DNA from: Bacillota bacterium
GTDB taxonomy: Bacteria; Bacillota; Sulfobacillia; Sulfobacillales; Sulfobacillaceae
NCBI GenBank assembly: GCA_021820965.1
Contig: JAKACZ010000023.1
Coordinates: 1 to 64,000 of the forward strand
DNA length: 64,000 nucleotides
Reading direction: 5' to 3'
Below are positions 22,876 through 32,921 of this stretch, in pieces. How positions within the stretch are numbered: the stretch's first letter is position 1; every line of letters begins with the position of its first letter. The translations under genes and the position numbers were made by a program. The notes under the pieces were generated by a model. That model searched no databases and was not told the origin of the DNA. It saw only the letters and a list, made by a program, of their open reading frames with translations.

Positions 22876-25800
22876 GTGCATTATTGTCGCAATAACTCGA
22901 ATAAACACGATCTTTATGAGGCTCGAGATGCAAGACATAAAGCAAGGGCCGATTCGTTTCAGACCTATAGCCGTGAGCAGGTGCACGACATTTTTGCCGC
23001 GGGAACTCGATTCATTCCTCAAGCTGGCACCTGGGGACTTCACGGAGTGGTGCCGGTACCCGGGCGCCCCAGGGATTGGGTGTTTTTCGTCACCTTTGGA
23101 AAACGTCAAGCTCACCACACATTCAACGAACACCTCAGCCCCGAGGGGCTCCTTCAATGGCAGTCGCAACTGAGACAAACACTTGCCGATCCCATTGTTC
23201 AAAGTTGGATAAACCACGATCCCTGCGCGCAAAATATTTATTTGTTCCTGCGAACGCAACAACCCGGTCCGTATTGGTACCTCGGGAGATTGGCTTATGT
23301 CAACCACGACCCGCAAAAGGAGTGCCCAGTCTACTTCACGTGGCAAATACTCGACTGGAATCCGCCGGAAACTATCCGGCAAGCATTGGGGATTACCGTC
23401 GCCGGGCCGCGACAAATGGCGCTCACTAGCGTTGTTGCAGCCAGGTACTTTCTTTATGCACAAAAGTTTTCCCGGGATGTGTGGGTCTTGTCCGACATTC
23501 ACCGTTATGCTATTAGTCATCGAGGAGTGGCAAGGCTTGCAAAATATGCTGAAGGTACGACGCTAGCGGTTCGCTGGCCAGATCTCGCTCTGGTGCCGCT
23601 GACAAAACTCTTACCTGACGAACTTCAAAAGGCGCTAGTTATCCTTCCTAAGGCGGGAACCGCGGACCAACGCAACAAGAGGACTGAGGAGCTTCGGTCT
23701 GTCGCTGTCCACGTTAGAGAGTCTCGACACCCTGTCGCCAAGAACAAAATCGTTGATGCGGAAGACCTAGCCCTCGATTTCTTCGGAAAACTCGATTCCG
23801 TCCGGCAAGCCCGACACAAAGTGAGCGAGATCCTGAACGAAAATTTCCCCGAGTTCTCTGAGGTGTTCCGCAATTGGCGAACCAAGGGCGCTTTGTGGGT
23901 GTTAGAAAACCATCCGACCCCCACCGACATTCTTACCCACTCGACAACGGAACTTGCTGCCGGTGTGACGCACGCGACCCGAGGTCGCATCTCCCTAAAC
24001 AAGGTAGTGCAACTCCAGTTGGCCGCGGATCGTGCTCTTGCTCATTCCAGTAGTCAACCACCCGAACCATTTCGTCACCAGCTTGAAGCGGCTCTCTCCG
24101 AATGGCGAAGTGCACATGAGGCACTGGAAACCGTTCAACGCAGGCAAGACACGCTGCGGGAAACTGGACGCTTTCCCATGCCGCCGTCTCACAACGCGGC
24201 AAGTACGCGAGGAACGCGCCAGACTGTGGCACCAATCCGAAGGACTGGCGGACGTTATCACACGGCTTCTCGAAGGCGGGAACCGGCGGAGGGACAAAAA
24301 CAAGCACGTGTCGAGCTCGCCTGTCGCCAATATAGTGCAGGTTGGCAAGCCCTTTTGCGGGCAGAAGGAGCACGGGAGGTCTGGCAAAACGGTGCGCCGC
24401 TAAAGCAGGTAGCTCCAAGTCTTTGGCTGTTAGGCAGCCTTGAAACGGTTTTGGTAGATGGCCGACAGGTTTCGGTCTACGACCAAGTTCTGATTTTCCG
24501 CCTATCCGACACGGCAACCGGTTTAAGAGGCCGACGCGTTGAAAATATCTCTCGAGACTCGTTCCATCTTCTGGTTGCCAGCCAGGAATTGACGACACAA
24601 GGTGGAGAACCTGCAGATGTGTTCAACCTAGACGGATATCAGGCGGTCTTGCTAGGCCCAAACAGCACGATTCGCGTACTGACGGCGGACAAAACAGACC
24701 TCCTGAGGATGCAAAGCCGGACCATAGCGGATTTGAGACTAACTGGGAAGAAAGGCGACCTTGACTCTGTCGACACCCCGCTCTTTATCGGAGACTTTCC
24801 CGCCCTGACCGGAGAGACGTCCGAACCTGTGAGGATCATCGTGGGCTATGAAGGCACAGCCAGCAAAAACTGGCGGGCGCAAATGACATTCGATGGAGTC
24901 ACCACCAATCTTCCCGACCCGCCAGGCAAACTGGGATGGTTTTTTGTTCGGTGCTACGACCCCGGTAACATCTTGCTCCGAGGATGGGACTTCCGTTGGG
25001 TTCGTGACGTTAGTCACCTATCGTGGGATGCGGTTCGCTCGGAACTAACCCTTTCGCATGACTCAAGCCTCATCGTTGAGGCCTTGAGCCAAGGGGTACA
25101 TGTTGACGGCAGCCCTGACGCGACTCGATGCACGCTCCCGCTCGGACCTGAATATAATCGAACCTGGTGGCGAATTTCTGACAGCGAAGATGTACGTGAC
25201 TACATTGAGTTGCCCCTTCGCGTTCCCCGGATTCAGTGGGCCCTCGGTCCCGAAGACTCCCGACAGAATCTCCAGTGGACGCAAGAACCTCTCACCCTCC
25301 GGCCCAGTGACGTCAAGGCCACCTCGACACAGGCGATCTATGTCGCTGTGTCGACACTGGAACCCGTCCGTAGTCCATCACTAATACTGTGGGTCGGCCA
25401 TGACCGTCTGGCATCTGTCCGGCTAGACGATGGTCTTGCTACGATACCCCTGCGTAACCTGACTTCGTATGCGTCCACCGCGATGGACCGGCCGCAACCG
25501 TTGCAATTTGCTGTGGCGTCCAACCATCAGGTGGGTGAGCAAACAACCTTGGGACAGTTCAAGTCGATGCCGGCGTGCGGCCGCTGTTCCCAGGCGTTCG
25601 ATTCAATTCCGGAGCTGCGTCAACATTTCTGGGATGCCCACCCCATCGAGCTCAAGAACGCTTCCACCTATGAAGCGTATTATGCACTGGCAAAAAAGGC
25701 TGCGTTGGCGGATGAGTTGCCAGCCAAAGTATACAAGTGTCGACGTTGTGGACACACCGAAATTGCCGATAACCCGTATGTGAACAACGCCACCTCCGCC

Positions 25801-26013
25801 ATGAGCCAGCACTTTAACCAGGTGCACCGGGGAGAGACTCGACACTCCCTAAATGTTGTCCATGACACGTCGGAAATTGCCCAGCTCTTCGATCGTGTCC
25901 TCGAACCGCTTGGCGAGTGCAGCGAATGCCGAGCCGTACTACGCGTAAACCAACCCACCGAATGGAAAAAACACCAGGACATGCATCATGCCGAATGGAC
26001 TATGCGAAGTTGA
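22876..26013 (+). CDS. 1045-residue mosaic protein of the helicase module (DUF3427-like domain, IS110-like middle, C2H2-type zinc fingers)
   Basis: One long open frame with three distinct parts. Residues about 31-165 resemble DUF3427: YSREQVHDIF, WVFFVTFGKR, LLQWQSQL, then INHDPCAQNIYLFLRT, WYLGRLAYVNHD and a final FTWQI. Residues about 298-425 resemble the central part of IS110-family transposases (NFPEFSEVFRNW, WVLENHPTPTDI, THATRGRISLNKV). Residues about 480-1045 are a beta-rich region ending in three zinc-finger-like units (C901/C904/H917/H922, C955/C958 with distal His, C1015/C1018 with H1033 and H1038). Residues 430-480 are Arg/Thr/Pro-rich and may be frameshifted. GTG at 22876 lacks a ribosome site. 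It ends 17 nt before the helicase and probably functions with it. Confidence 0.6.
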   Translation: MHYCRNNSNKHDLYEARDARHKARADSFQTYSREQVHDIFAAGTRFIPQAGTWGLHGVVPVPGRPRDWVFFVTFGKRQAHHTFNEHLSPEGLLQWQSQLRQTLADPIVQSWINHDPCAQNIYLFLRTQQPGPYWYLGRLAYVNHDPQKECPVYFTWQILDWNPPETIRQALGITVAGPRQMALTSVVAARYFLYAQKFSRDVWVLSDIHRYAISHRGVARLAKYAEGTTLAVRWPDLALVPLTKLLPDELQKALVILPKAGTADQRNKRTEELRSVAVHVRESRHPVAKNKIVDAEDLALDFFGKLDSVRQARHKVSEILNENFPEFSEVFRNWRTKGALWVLENHPTPTDILTHSTTELAAGVTHATRGRISLNKVVQLQLAADRALAHSSSQPPEPFRHQLEAALSEWRSAHEALETVQRRQDTLRETGRFPMPPSHNAASTRGTRQTVAPIRRTGGRYHTASRRREPAEGQKQARVELACRQYSAGWQALLRAEGAREVWQNGAPLKQVAPSLWLLGSLETVLVDGRQVSVYDQVLIFRLSDTATGLRGRRVENISRDSFHLLVASQELTTQGGEPADVFNLDGYQAVLLGPNSTIRVLTADKTDLLRMQSRTIADLRLTGKKGDLDSVDTPLFIGDFPALTGETSEPVRIIVGYEGTASKNWRAQMTFDGVTTNLPDPPGKLGWFFVRCYDPGNILLRGWDFRWVRDVSHLSWDAVRSELTLSHDSSLIVEALSQGVHVDGSPDATRCTLPLGPEYNRTWWRISDSEDVRDYIELPLRVPRIQWALGPEDSRQNLQWTQEPLTLRPSDVKATSTQAIYVAVSTLEPVRSPSLILWVGHDRLASVRLDDGLATIPLRNLTSYASTAMDRPQPLQFAVASNHQVGEQTTLGQFKSMPACGRCSQAFDSIPELRQHFWDAHPIELKNASTYEAYYALAKKAALADELPAKVYKCRRCGHTEIADNPYVNNATSAMSQHFNQVHRGETRHSLNVVHDTSEIAQLFDRVLEPLGECSECRAVLRVNQPTEWKKHQDMHHAEWTMRS
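23767..24150 (+). mobile_element. IS110-family transposase-like segment inside the mosaic protein
   Basis: Translation of this segment in the frame of the surrounding gene reproduces the middle of an IS110-type transposase in order: a helix running into ENFPEFSEVFRNW, GALWVLENHPTPTDI, ATRGRISLNKVVQLQLAAD, then FRHQLEAALSEWRSAHEALE. The N-terminal RuvC-like and C-terminal catalytic domains of IS110 are absent, and no element ends are seen. It is either a captured fragment or an unusually strong resemblance. Pattern recognised by eye. Confidence 0.55.
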
Positions 26014-26030
26014 CTCTGGGGGGAATCGAA

Positions 26031-29000
26031 ATGAATGTCCGCGATCTCTTAAAGGATGTCGAGCACCGATACTACCGGTATCTCAAGACCAGCTATTACA
26101 TACGCGATGCCTCCTTGCGAAATTCCTTCGACGACGCGCTGACGCGTGAAACGCTGTCACGAGGGCCATACTTAGAGGCTACACCACGATTTATTCGGAG
26201 TCGGAACTTACGGCAACTTCTCAATGAGTTGTACCCAGGAGAGACATGGGATGAACCGTTTCTCAGAGCCCTCGATGCTGATCGGCCCCTGTTCGCACAC
26301 CAAGAGCACGCCATCCGACGCTTTGCCAAGGGTTCAGGCGCCGTCATCGCGACTGGCACCGGTAGCGGCAAGACGGAAGCCTTTCTCCTTCCCATCCTCA
26401 TCCATCTATATCGGGAGCGCCAAGTGGCAAACCAACCTGCCGCTGCTGGGGTACGCGCGCTTCTCTTGTATCCCATGAACGCCTTAGTCAACGATCAACG
26501 CGATCGCCTGAGGTCAGTCGCTGATGCCCTTGCTCGGGGCGGGTCAGGTTTCGGATTCACGTTTGGCCAGTATATCGGAGCGACGCCAGACACCGGTCCG
26601 GTATCGGAACCCAGTGTCCCGGGCGAACTATTGACTCGGGATCAGCTGCAAAACACGCCACCGGATATCCTCATTACCAACTATTCCATGTTAGAATACC
26701 TGCTGATTCGCCCAAAGGACAGCGTTTTGTTCGACCAGGGCATGGCCCGGCAGTGGAGATTTCTGGTGTTAGATGAGGCCCACCAGTATCGTGGCGCCAA
26801 AGGTATGGAAATGGCCATGCTTTTACGACGATTAAAGGAGCGGCTTCGAGCTGGCGGTCGTGAGGGGCCCATAACATGCATCGCCACCAGCGCTAGTCTC
26901 GGGGACAACAACGAAACGTCACAAAAACGTGTAGCCCAATTTGCTCAAACTTTATTTGGAGAGCCTTTCGACTCTGCGGATGTTTCCTTCGGCAAATTAG
27001 ACCCTGTCAACGCTCAGGGAGACACCAATTTCCCGCCATCTCAGTATAAACGGTATCTTGAGCAGGTTCGAGAGGGGCAGGTCACGGAATCAGAGATCGC
27101 CATTCTCTTGAACAAAGACGCCAATTTTGCCCGACTGATGAATACGTTGTCGGAAGGACCAAAATCGGTGGACGAACTTGCACGGATTGTCTTTCAGTCG
27201 GATGACCCGGCGCCCCTGTACGATTTGGTCGATTGCGCCTCGTTGGCTGCACCGGCCTCGGATGCGACGCCGTTGCTTCCCCTTCGCTATCATTTCTTTT
27301 TGAGGGCGCTTGAAGGAGTCCGGGTTACATTCGATCCTTCGCCTACCGCCCGTCTGACCGGGGGTGGACACGCGGGCCAAGGACATCACTTTGACTTGGC
27401 GCTGTGCACCTTTTGCGGGCAGCACTACTTATCCGGGCGCGTCGAAAACAATCAGTTTGTCGCCGCAATTGCTGACCCCACGCATCACGACTTTGACCGG
27501 GCGTTTTATCTACCCATATCGACAGACAACGAAGAGTCAGACCAATTACCGCGAGATTGGGGCCCACCACTGACGGTGTGCACCACTTGTGGTACTATGG
27601 GCGGTCCAAGTGTGTGCGGCCACGGAACGCCCATGCGACTCATCCCGGTGCGAGCCGACCCGAAGACTGAACAGCTGGAGTGCCTCGTCTGCGAAAACCG
27701 AAACTCTCGCCAAATCCGTGAGATGGTACACGGGGGAGACGGTCCCCATGTCGTGATTGCGACAGCTCTGCATACTGACATGCCCGCCGACCGAAGAAAA
27801 GTCCTTGCTTTTGCGGACAGTCGTCAGCGGGCCGCCACGTTCGCCTGGTTCCTCCCGGACACGTACCAAAATTTCGCGCAACGAAATCGCCTGTACGCGG
27901 TAATTAAGGGGCTAATCCCGGACGACACCGGAGTGTCTAACAACGATGTCGTATCGATATTGACTAAGAAATTCCGCCGAGAGCAAATGGTGCCGCTATC
28001 GGCGACAACCAACACCGCGCGCACAAAGGCATGGACAACGCTCATTCGGGAATGCGTCGGGGCCGGAGACCCTCGTGGACTGGAGGCGTCTGGATTGATC
28101 ACCGGTCGTATTGTACTTCCCGAGTGGTGGTGGACCCCGGCGGGTCTGGCGGATCGATACGGTCTTAGCCAGGAAATCTTGGAGGAAGTGATGCGGTGGC
28201 TCCTCTTCTCGCTGGTGGGACAAAAGTCGGTCGCCGTCCCGGCGGATCTTAGCGACATCGGATTTGATTGGTCCGACCTCGGCTACGGCATGGAGCCGAA
28301 GGGGTTCGTGGTGGGACCAGCACCTAACAAAACGATGGTATCCATCGATGGGCAACGATCCAATCGCATCCGCGTCATTGCCCGCGTTTTAGCGACCGTC
28401 GATGGCCAGACGCCGCGCTGGAACACTTATAAACCGAAGGCCATTCAACTTGTGTACGATTTACTTCAACACACGTTGGATTTGCAATCGTCAGTTGGCC
28501 CTGAGGACCGTTTATTCAATCAAAGCGGCCATTCATACCTGGTCAATTTAGCCTGGTGGCGCTGGTCGGTCATTTCCCAACCAGGCCCCGACCTCCGACA
28601 ATGTCCCATTTGTCATCGCTTGAGCACATGGCGTCTCGGCAATGTCTGTCCTACATGGGACTGTCGCGGGCTTTTAGAACTACCAGACAACACGCTAGAC
28701 GACAACCACTATCGATTCTTGTACCTATCGAGTATGCCGGGCTTACTTCGGGCGGAGGAGCACACGGCTCAATTAGCGCGTGACAAAGCTCTGCAATTTC
28801 AAACCGACTTCAAGCAAGGTAACATTCACGTGCTTAGTAGTTCCACAACCTTCGAGTTGGGAGTCGACCTGGGAGACCTGAATCTCGTGTTTCTTCGCAA
28901 CGTTCCGCCGGAGAATTTCAATTACGCTCAGAGGGTGGGGCGGGCTGGCCGACGGCGCGGCGTGCCCGGCATCGCGATCACCTATTGCGGACGCTCCCCG

Positions 29001-30557
29001 CATGATCTGTATCATTTCGAACACCCTGAGGCCATGATTAGCGGAAAAACCCAGCCCCCTGTCATTAACATGCAAAACCACGACCTGGTCCGAAGACACT
29101 GGACGGCGCTGATTCTTTCGGCCTTCTTTCGAAACGGTGAGCCTGAGCGTTTTGGGACCGTTCTTGACTTCGTCGGTGGCGACATGGGCGCTCCCAACGT
29201 CGTTCCCGCCTTACGCCGATTCACGGGCCAAGACCCCGAATACTGGGACGACATGTTTGGCAGCATCATTCCGGACAACCTTCGTGGCGAAGATAGGGCA
29301 TCGGACTGGATCGACGCCCTTTTGCAGCCGGACGGCGCCCTAAGTCAAGCAGTGTCTGCCACGGTCAGCGACTGGAAGATGGCTAAAGACCTCGAAATGC
29401 GCTTCAGGGACGACAGAAAGTATCAGGACGCCGACTGGGCAAAGCGTCGAGCTGATCAAATAGCGAAGCAGGATGTCATTGGTTTCTTATCGCGCAATGT
29501 AGTCATCCCCAAGTATGGGTTCCCCGTTGACGTAGTCGACTTAGAAGTTCTCTCTGACGCCCCCGAAGCAAGAGACATTGCGTTGAGCCGCGACCTGGCG
29601 GTCGCCATTGCGGAATATGCACCCTCGGCACAAATCATCGCCAACAAGAAAGTTTGGACTTCAAGAGGGTTGAAATTCGGCCCAGAACGGGTATGGCCGA
29701 GAGGGCGATATCGACGTTGTCCGGTTCACAACACGGGGGAATTGGCTAAAGAAGGCGAAGAATTCCAGAAACCACCGTGCTGCAGCTGGGGTGCTCAAGC
29801 GAGACAATATTTAATCCCTCTATGGGGATTCACGACGGACCGGCAGTTGCCCAAGAATCCTCACGAAGGAGTTGAGCGCGTTTTTGCCAGCAAACCGTTT
29901 TTCGTTGGAATAAACGACGAGTCTGCGTGGACTACTGTCCTTCATCTTCCCTCGATCGATCCGGTTGTCAGCGCCTATGATGTGCGGCCGGGTACCATCA
30001 TGTTGGTTTCTGAAGGAAAGCGCAGTCAGGGTTTTTACATTTGCCAAATATGCGGAACCGCAGATTCAACGATATTGAAACCCAAACACAAAACGCCGTA
30101 CGGGGGAACATGTGAGGGGCTTGCAGCCACCGCAACCTCCTTGGCTCATAAATTTACGACATACGTACTACGACTCGACCTTACAGCCCCTACTTTGTCG
30201 TCATTCGCCACCCTCTGGGGTGTCGCCTATGCACTACAATTGGGTGCGGCGAACGTGCTAGACGTTCCCATCACCGACCTTCAGGCACTAGCCTATGACG
30301 TTGACTCACCGAGCGTTCTGCTTTACGACAACGTTCCCGGTGGCGCCGGGTTGGTTTCACAACTGGTGGACCCGGATATGTTGAAGCAGGCGATTCGTCG
30401 TGCCAAAGACCGGGTGGCGGGCGATTGTGGATGCGACGCCAATTCCAGCTGCTATGCGTGTCTTCGTAGTTACAGTAACCAATGGATTCACCACGAACTC
30501 CGGAGGGGTCCGGTTTTCGATGCGCTTGACTTTCTTGACGCGGCAGTGAGCGGCTGA
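26031..30557 (+). CDS. Large DEAH-box helicase with C-terminal DUF1998/MZB-type zinc domain
   Basis: A 1508-residue superfamily 2 helicase. HQEHAIRRF is the Q-motif region, ATGTGSGKT (107-115) Walker A, LDEAHQY with DEAH at 248-251 Walker B, ATSAS motif III, and QRVGRAGRR (from residue 967) motif VI. Several CxxC pairs lie in between (CTFCGQH, CTTCGTM, CLVCEN, CPICHRL with CPTWDC). The C-terminus holds CGCDANSSCYAC (C1466, C1468, C1474, C1477) and DNVPGGAGL upstream, the hallmark of DUF1998/MZB helicases such as MrfA/YprA, DrmB and DruE. ATG at 26031 follows GGGGGGAATC. Size and pairing with a large unknown protein resemble Druantia type III or related antiviral systems; a repair role is the alternative. 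Confidence 0.9.
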   Translation: MNVRDLLKDVEHRYYRYLKTSYYIRDASLRNSFDDALTRETLSRGPYLEATPRFIRSRNLRQLLNELYPGETWDEPFLRALDADRPLFAHQEHAIRRFAKGSGAVIATGTGSGKTEAFLLPILIHLYRERQVANQPAAAGVRALLLYPMNALVNDQRDRLRSVADALARGGSGFGFTFGQYIGATPDTGPVSEPSVPGELLTRDQLQNTPPDILITNYSMLEYLLIRPKDSVLFDQGMARQWRFLVLDEAHQYRGAKGMEMAMLLRRLKERLRAGGREGPITCIATSASLGDNNETSQKRVAQFAQTLFGEPFDSADVSFGKLDPVNAQGDTNFPPSQYKRYLEQVREGQVTESEIAILLNKDANFARLMNTLSEGPKSVDELARIVFQSDDPAPLYDLVDCASLAAPASDATPLLPLRYHFFLRALEGVRVTFDPSPTARLTGGGHAGQGHHFDLALCTFCGQHYLSGRVENNQFVAAIADPTHHDFDRAFYLPISTDNEESDQLPRDWGPPLTVCTTCGTMGGPSVCGHGTPMRLIPVRADPKTEQLECLVCENRNSRQIREMVHGGDGPHVVIATALHTDMPADRRKVLAFADSRQRAATFAWFLPDTYQNFAQRNRLYAVIKGLIPDDTGVSNNDVVSILTKKFRREQMVPLSATTNTARTKAWTTLIRECVGAGDPRGLEASGLITGRIVLPEWWWTPAGLADRYGLSQEILEEVMRWLLFSLVGQKSVAVPADLSDIGFDWSDLGYGMEPKGFVVGPAPNKTMVSIDGQRSNRIRVIARVLATVDGQTPRWNTYKPKAIQLVYDLLQHTLDLQSSVGPEDRLFNQSGHSYLVNLAWWRWSVISQPGPDLRQCPICHRLSTWRLGNVCPTWDCRGLLELPDNTLDDNHYRFLYLSSMPGLLRAEEHTAQLARDKALQFQTDFKQGNIHVLSSSTTFELGVDLGDLNLVFLRNVPPENFNYAQRVGRAGRRRGVPGIAITYCGRSPHDLYHFEHPEAMISGKTQPPVINMQNHDLVRRHWTALILSAFFRNGEPERFGTVLDFVGGDMGAPNVVPALRRFTGQDPEYWDDMFGSIIPDNLRGEDRASDWIDALLQPDGALSQAVSATVSDWKMAKDLEMRFRDDRKYQDADWAKRRADQIAKQDVIGFLSRNVVIPKYGFPVDVVDLEVLSDAPEARDIALSRDLAVAIAEYAPSAQIIANKKVWTSRGLKFGPERVWPRGRYRRCPVHNTGELAKEGEEFQKPPCCSWGAQARQYLIPLWGFTTDRQLPKNPHEGVERVFASKPFFVGINDESAWTTVLHLPSIDPVVSAYDVRPGTIMLVSEGKRSQGFYICQICGTADSTILKPKHKTPYGGTCEGLAATATSLAHKFTTYVLRLDLTAPTLSSFATLWGVAYALQLGAANVLDVPITDLQALAYDVDSPSVLLYDNVPGGAGLVSQLVDPDMLKQAIRRAKDRVAGDCGCDANSSCYACLRSYSNQWIHHELRRGPVFDALDFLDAAVSG

Positions 30558-31130
30558 GGCCGGCGTAGCATAAACAGGGGTCGGGTCGCATCTGTATACA
30601 ACAGCGCCCGGTGCACTAATGTCGAACTCTATAATCGGTGAGCATTATGACCCAAGCCTCGAGGCCTTTAAACGCATAAACGGGTGGCAAATCGGCTCTT
30701 GCCGCGCTCGGAGAGTTCGAGAGGCGCAAGACGGTTATTGCAAATATCGGGAAGATGCAGCGCCAACCCGTCAACGTAAGGCGACAAGATCTCAATCTCG
30801 TGCCATGGTAATGCTCCTGGTGCAGCCTCTCTACTAGTGGAGGTCAGAGATGATCCCTGCTTTGCCGATCCGCCTTCGTGGGCAATTTGCAGACCAAACA
30901 TTACACGGGCTCTCAAGGTCGGCTAAGTTGTGGTGTTCGGTGGGCACTGGTTTGTTCGCGTTTTAATCAGGTTGGGACCAGAGTCCTCCCAAACGGGCAA
31001 ATGATTCCCTTTTCCCGCAAGGAAAACGCTCCTCCTCCCGCTTAATTTGCATTCCTAGGTCTGTCCACAAGGACTCGTGTGTTGTGTGTGAGCATTTATG
31101 CGCTGAGCAAGATGTTCTAAAGGTTGGCAA
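30558..31130. other. 570-bp gap without a supportable gene
   Basis: Short open frames occur on both strands (for example around 30668-30916 minus) but none has a ribosome site or family resemblance. The segment looks like decayed island DNA. Confidence 0.5.
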
Positions 31131-31649
31131 TTACATGACGTGTAGCGCGTTTATAAGCGCTAAAATTTTAGCGGGATAGCCACTCATCGAGGCATCGTTT
31201 ACGGCCGAGCGGTACTGCAAAACATTCTTCGAACGGATCGTTCCGCCTGCGCCAGCCAATCGTGCCACAAAGTCGGGCCATTGTGCGAGCTCCTCCTCCA
31301 TATCGTCTTCAAAGATAATCCCATCTTTTGTGACGACTGTGGGATCCGCATATGCATATGAGCTTCCGGTGGTATCGAGCCACGACAGAAGTTGTTCTAT
31401 TGCGCGTTTGTGGGAAGCATCGGCCTTCATCCGCTTTCCGATATCTGTTGGGTGCTTTCGTTGAGCCCCTTTTGCATCTCTATCCGCCACGACGTAAACA
31501 TCGATGCCCAACTCGCGGAGCAGAACGTAGGGTATATGCATGTTGGCCTTTCCGTTCATGGGCATCAAAGCTATTCTCGCCCCGTCAAATGGGATTCGAA
31601 GACGTTCAGCAAGAGTTTCCAATACGATACGGTCAGTATCGCCTTCCAA
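31131..31649 (-). pseudogene. TOPRIM-domain fragment, probable 3' remnant of an OLD-family nuclease
   Basis: About 172 residues holding a TOPRIM domain: LEGDTDRIVLETLAERL carries the catalytic Glu, GKANM the glycine turn, and YVVADRDAKG the DxD motif. This is the nuclease half of OLD-family proteins, whose N-terminal ABC-type ATPase is missing. The frame stays open upstream (HTEALLRRQTPRITF) to about 31740 without a plausible start or ribosome site, so the 5' part was lost. It could be a small free-standing TOPRIM protein, but truncation is more likely. It faces the helicase module. Confidence 0.65.
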
Positions 31650-31740
31650 AAGATTCCTGTGGAACGTAATTCTCGGGGTTTGTCTACGTAAAAGCGCCTC
31701 AGTATGAGTGTGTCGAGGGTCTAGTACACGATGGCGTTAA

Positions 31741-32150
31741 TGCGTAACCACTGAAAGAAACACACGGTCACTGGACAGCCGGCGCCCACCGGAGTGAGCC
31801 AGCCAGACGAAGGGTTAATCCTCCTTCGCCTCAGATTTTTTGCGAAAGCGGTGAATCGACCCATGCGATTTCGCGATGCTCGGCCGTTTACCATGGCCCA
31901 CTACAAAGTGGACGTGGGCTTGGGTGAGCAAGTTCCGTGCGACAAGGCTTGCAGTGAGAACCGGACTTCCAGCGCGGACATGTGTGGACGGAAGCACAGC
32001 AAATGCGATATGTCGAATACCTCTTGCGGGACGGAGTCTTCGGCCGACTGAACATATTTTTCTATCGGGTTCGCCAAAGAAGGATATGATAGGGGAAGGG
32101 GACTATCTCAGGAAACGTCTTGCATCTTTGACACGGAAGGAGGCCCGTCA
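31741..32150. other. 410-bp gap
   Basis: No recognisable gene. A 60-codon frame on the minus strand (31815-31997, ending FRKKSEAKED) may be a small remnant but cannot be assigned. TATGAT at 32085-32090 is a possible -10 box for the gene at 32151. Confidence 0.4.
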
Positions 32151-32915
32151 ATGGAGAATGGCTTAACCTTGTCGCTAGAAGAAATTCAGAGCGTGCTGGC
32201 GCTTGAGGACCTTTCCGGAACGTTGGAAGCGCTCTCAAAACTCCTTCGCGCGGTAGAACGCCGCGGACGCGAGCGAGAGTCGTCCGGCACCATATGGCGC
32301 GTCGTTTCGCTGCATCATAGCGTGCCGACCGTGGTGGTGGCGCCCGACCCCGCCACGGAGACTGCGGTAGCTGCGGCACAGTTTGTGATGGATACCTTGC
32401 GGCGATTGGAAACGGGGCAGAGACCGGAACGGCCCTTAACAAAGCCCGAGGAGGATTCTTTGAGTCGGCTGACGGCGTATGCATCACGCTATCGAATTCG
32501 TCTGAATGTGGAAGGAACGAAAGACGTCGTGGTGACCCTCCAGACCCAGGCTTCATTGGAAGCCTTTAAACACGCGGCGACCTATGAGCAGGGCACGGTC
32601 GAGGGGCATCTGGAAATGGTGACCATACGGGGCCGTATGGAGTGCAGCCTGTATGACGATCTAACTAATCGTGTGCGGTGTTTCTTTGACGAGGCGATGC
32701 TCAAGGAACTCCTCATCCTGTTTGGACAGCATGTGGTTGCCGAAGGCCAGATCACAGCCCTTGCTGGACGCGTCGATTCGTTACGGCTTGAGCGGCTGCG
32801 GCAGGTGGCAAACCCCCAGGATATTTCCCTTGACGCCTATTTTGGCATGGGAAGAGATTGGTTTGACGAGATTCCAGCAGGGAACCTCATCCATAGGGCG
32901 TGGGACAGTGACTAA
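32151..32915 (+). CDS. Hypothetical protein, 254 residues, upstream of a broken PIN gene
   Basis: Unrecognised protein with a clear start (GGAGG, 8 nt, ATG). The N-terminal half is helical and charged (LEALSKLLRAVERRGRERE), followed by strands VVSLHHSVPTVVVAP. The C-terminal half has alternating strands (GHLEMVTIRGRMECSLYD, QHVVAEGQITALAGRVDSL). There is no membrane segment. It directly precedes a PIN-domain gene with the right spacing for a two-gene unit, so it may be the partner or antitoxin; it remains intact while the PIN gene is dead. Function not known. Confidence 0.65.
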   Translation: MENGLTLSLEEIQSVLALEDLSGTLEALSKLLRAVERRGRERESSGTIWRVVSLHHSVPTVVVAPDPATETAVAAAQFVMDTLRRLETGQRPERPLTKPEEDSLSRLTAYASRYRIRLNVEGTKDVVVTLQTQASLEAFKHAATYEQGTVEGHLEMVTIRGRMECSLYDDLTNRVRCFFDEAMLKELLILFGQHVVAEGQITALAGRVDSLRLERLRQVANPQDISLDAYFGMGRDWFDEIPAGNLIHRAWDSD

Positions 32916-32921
32916 GGGGAT

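Noticed and set aside
22663-23520. 285-codon minus-strand frame opposite the DUF3427-like region
   Set aside because: No ribosome site and no recognisable domain, while the plus strand shows clear family features.
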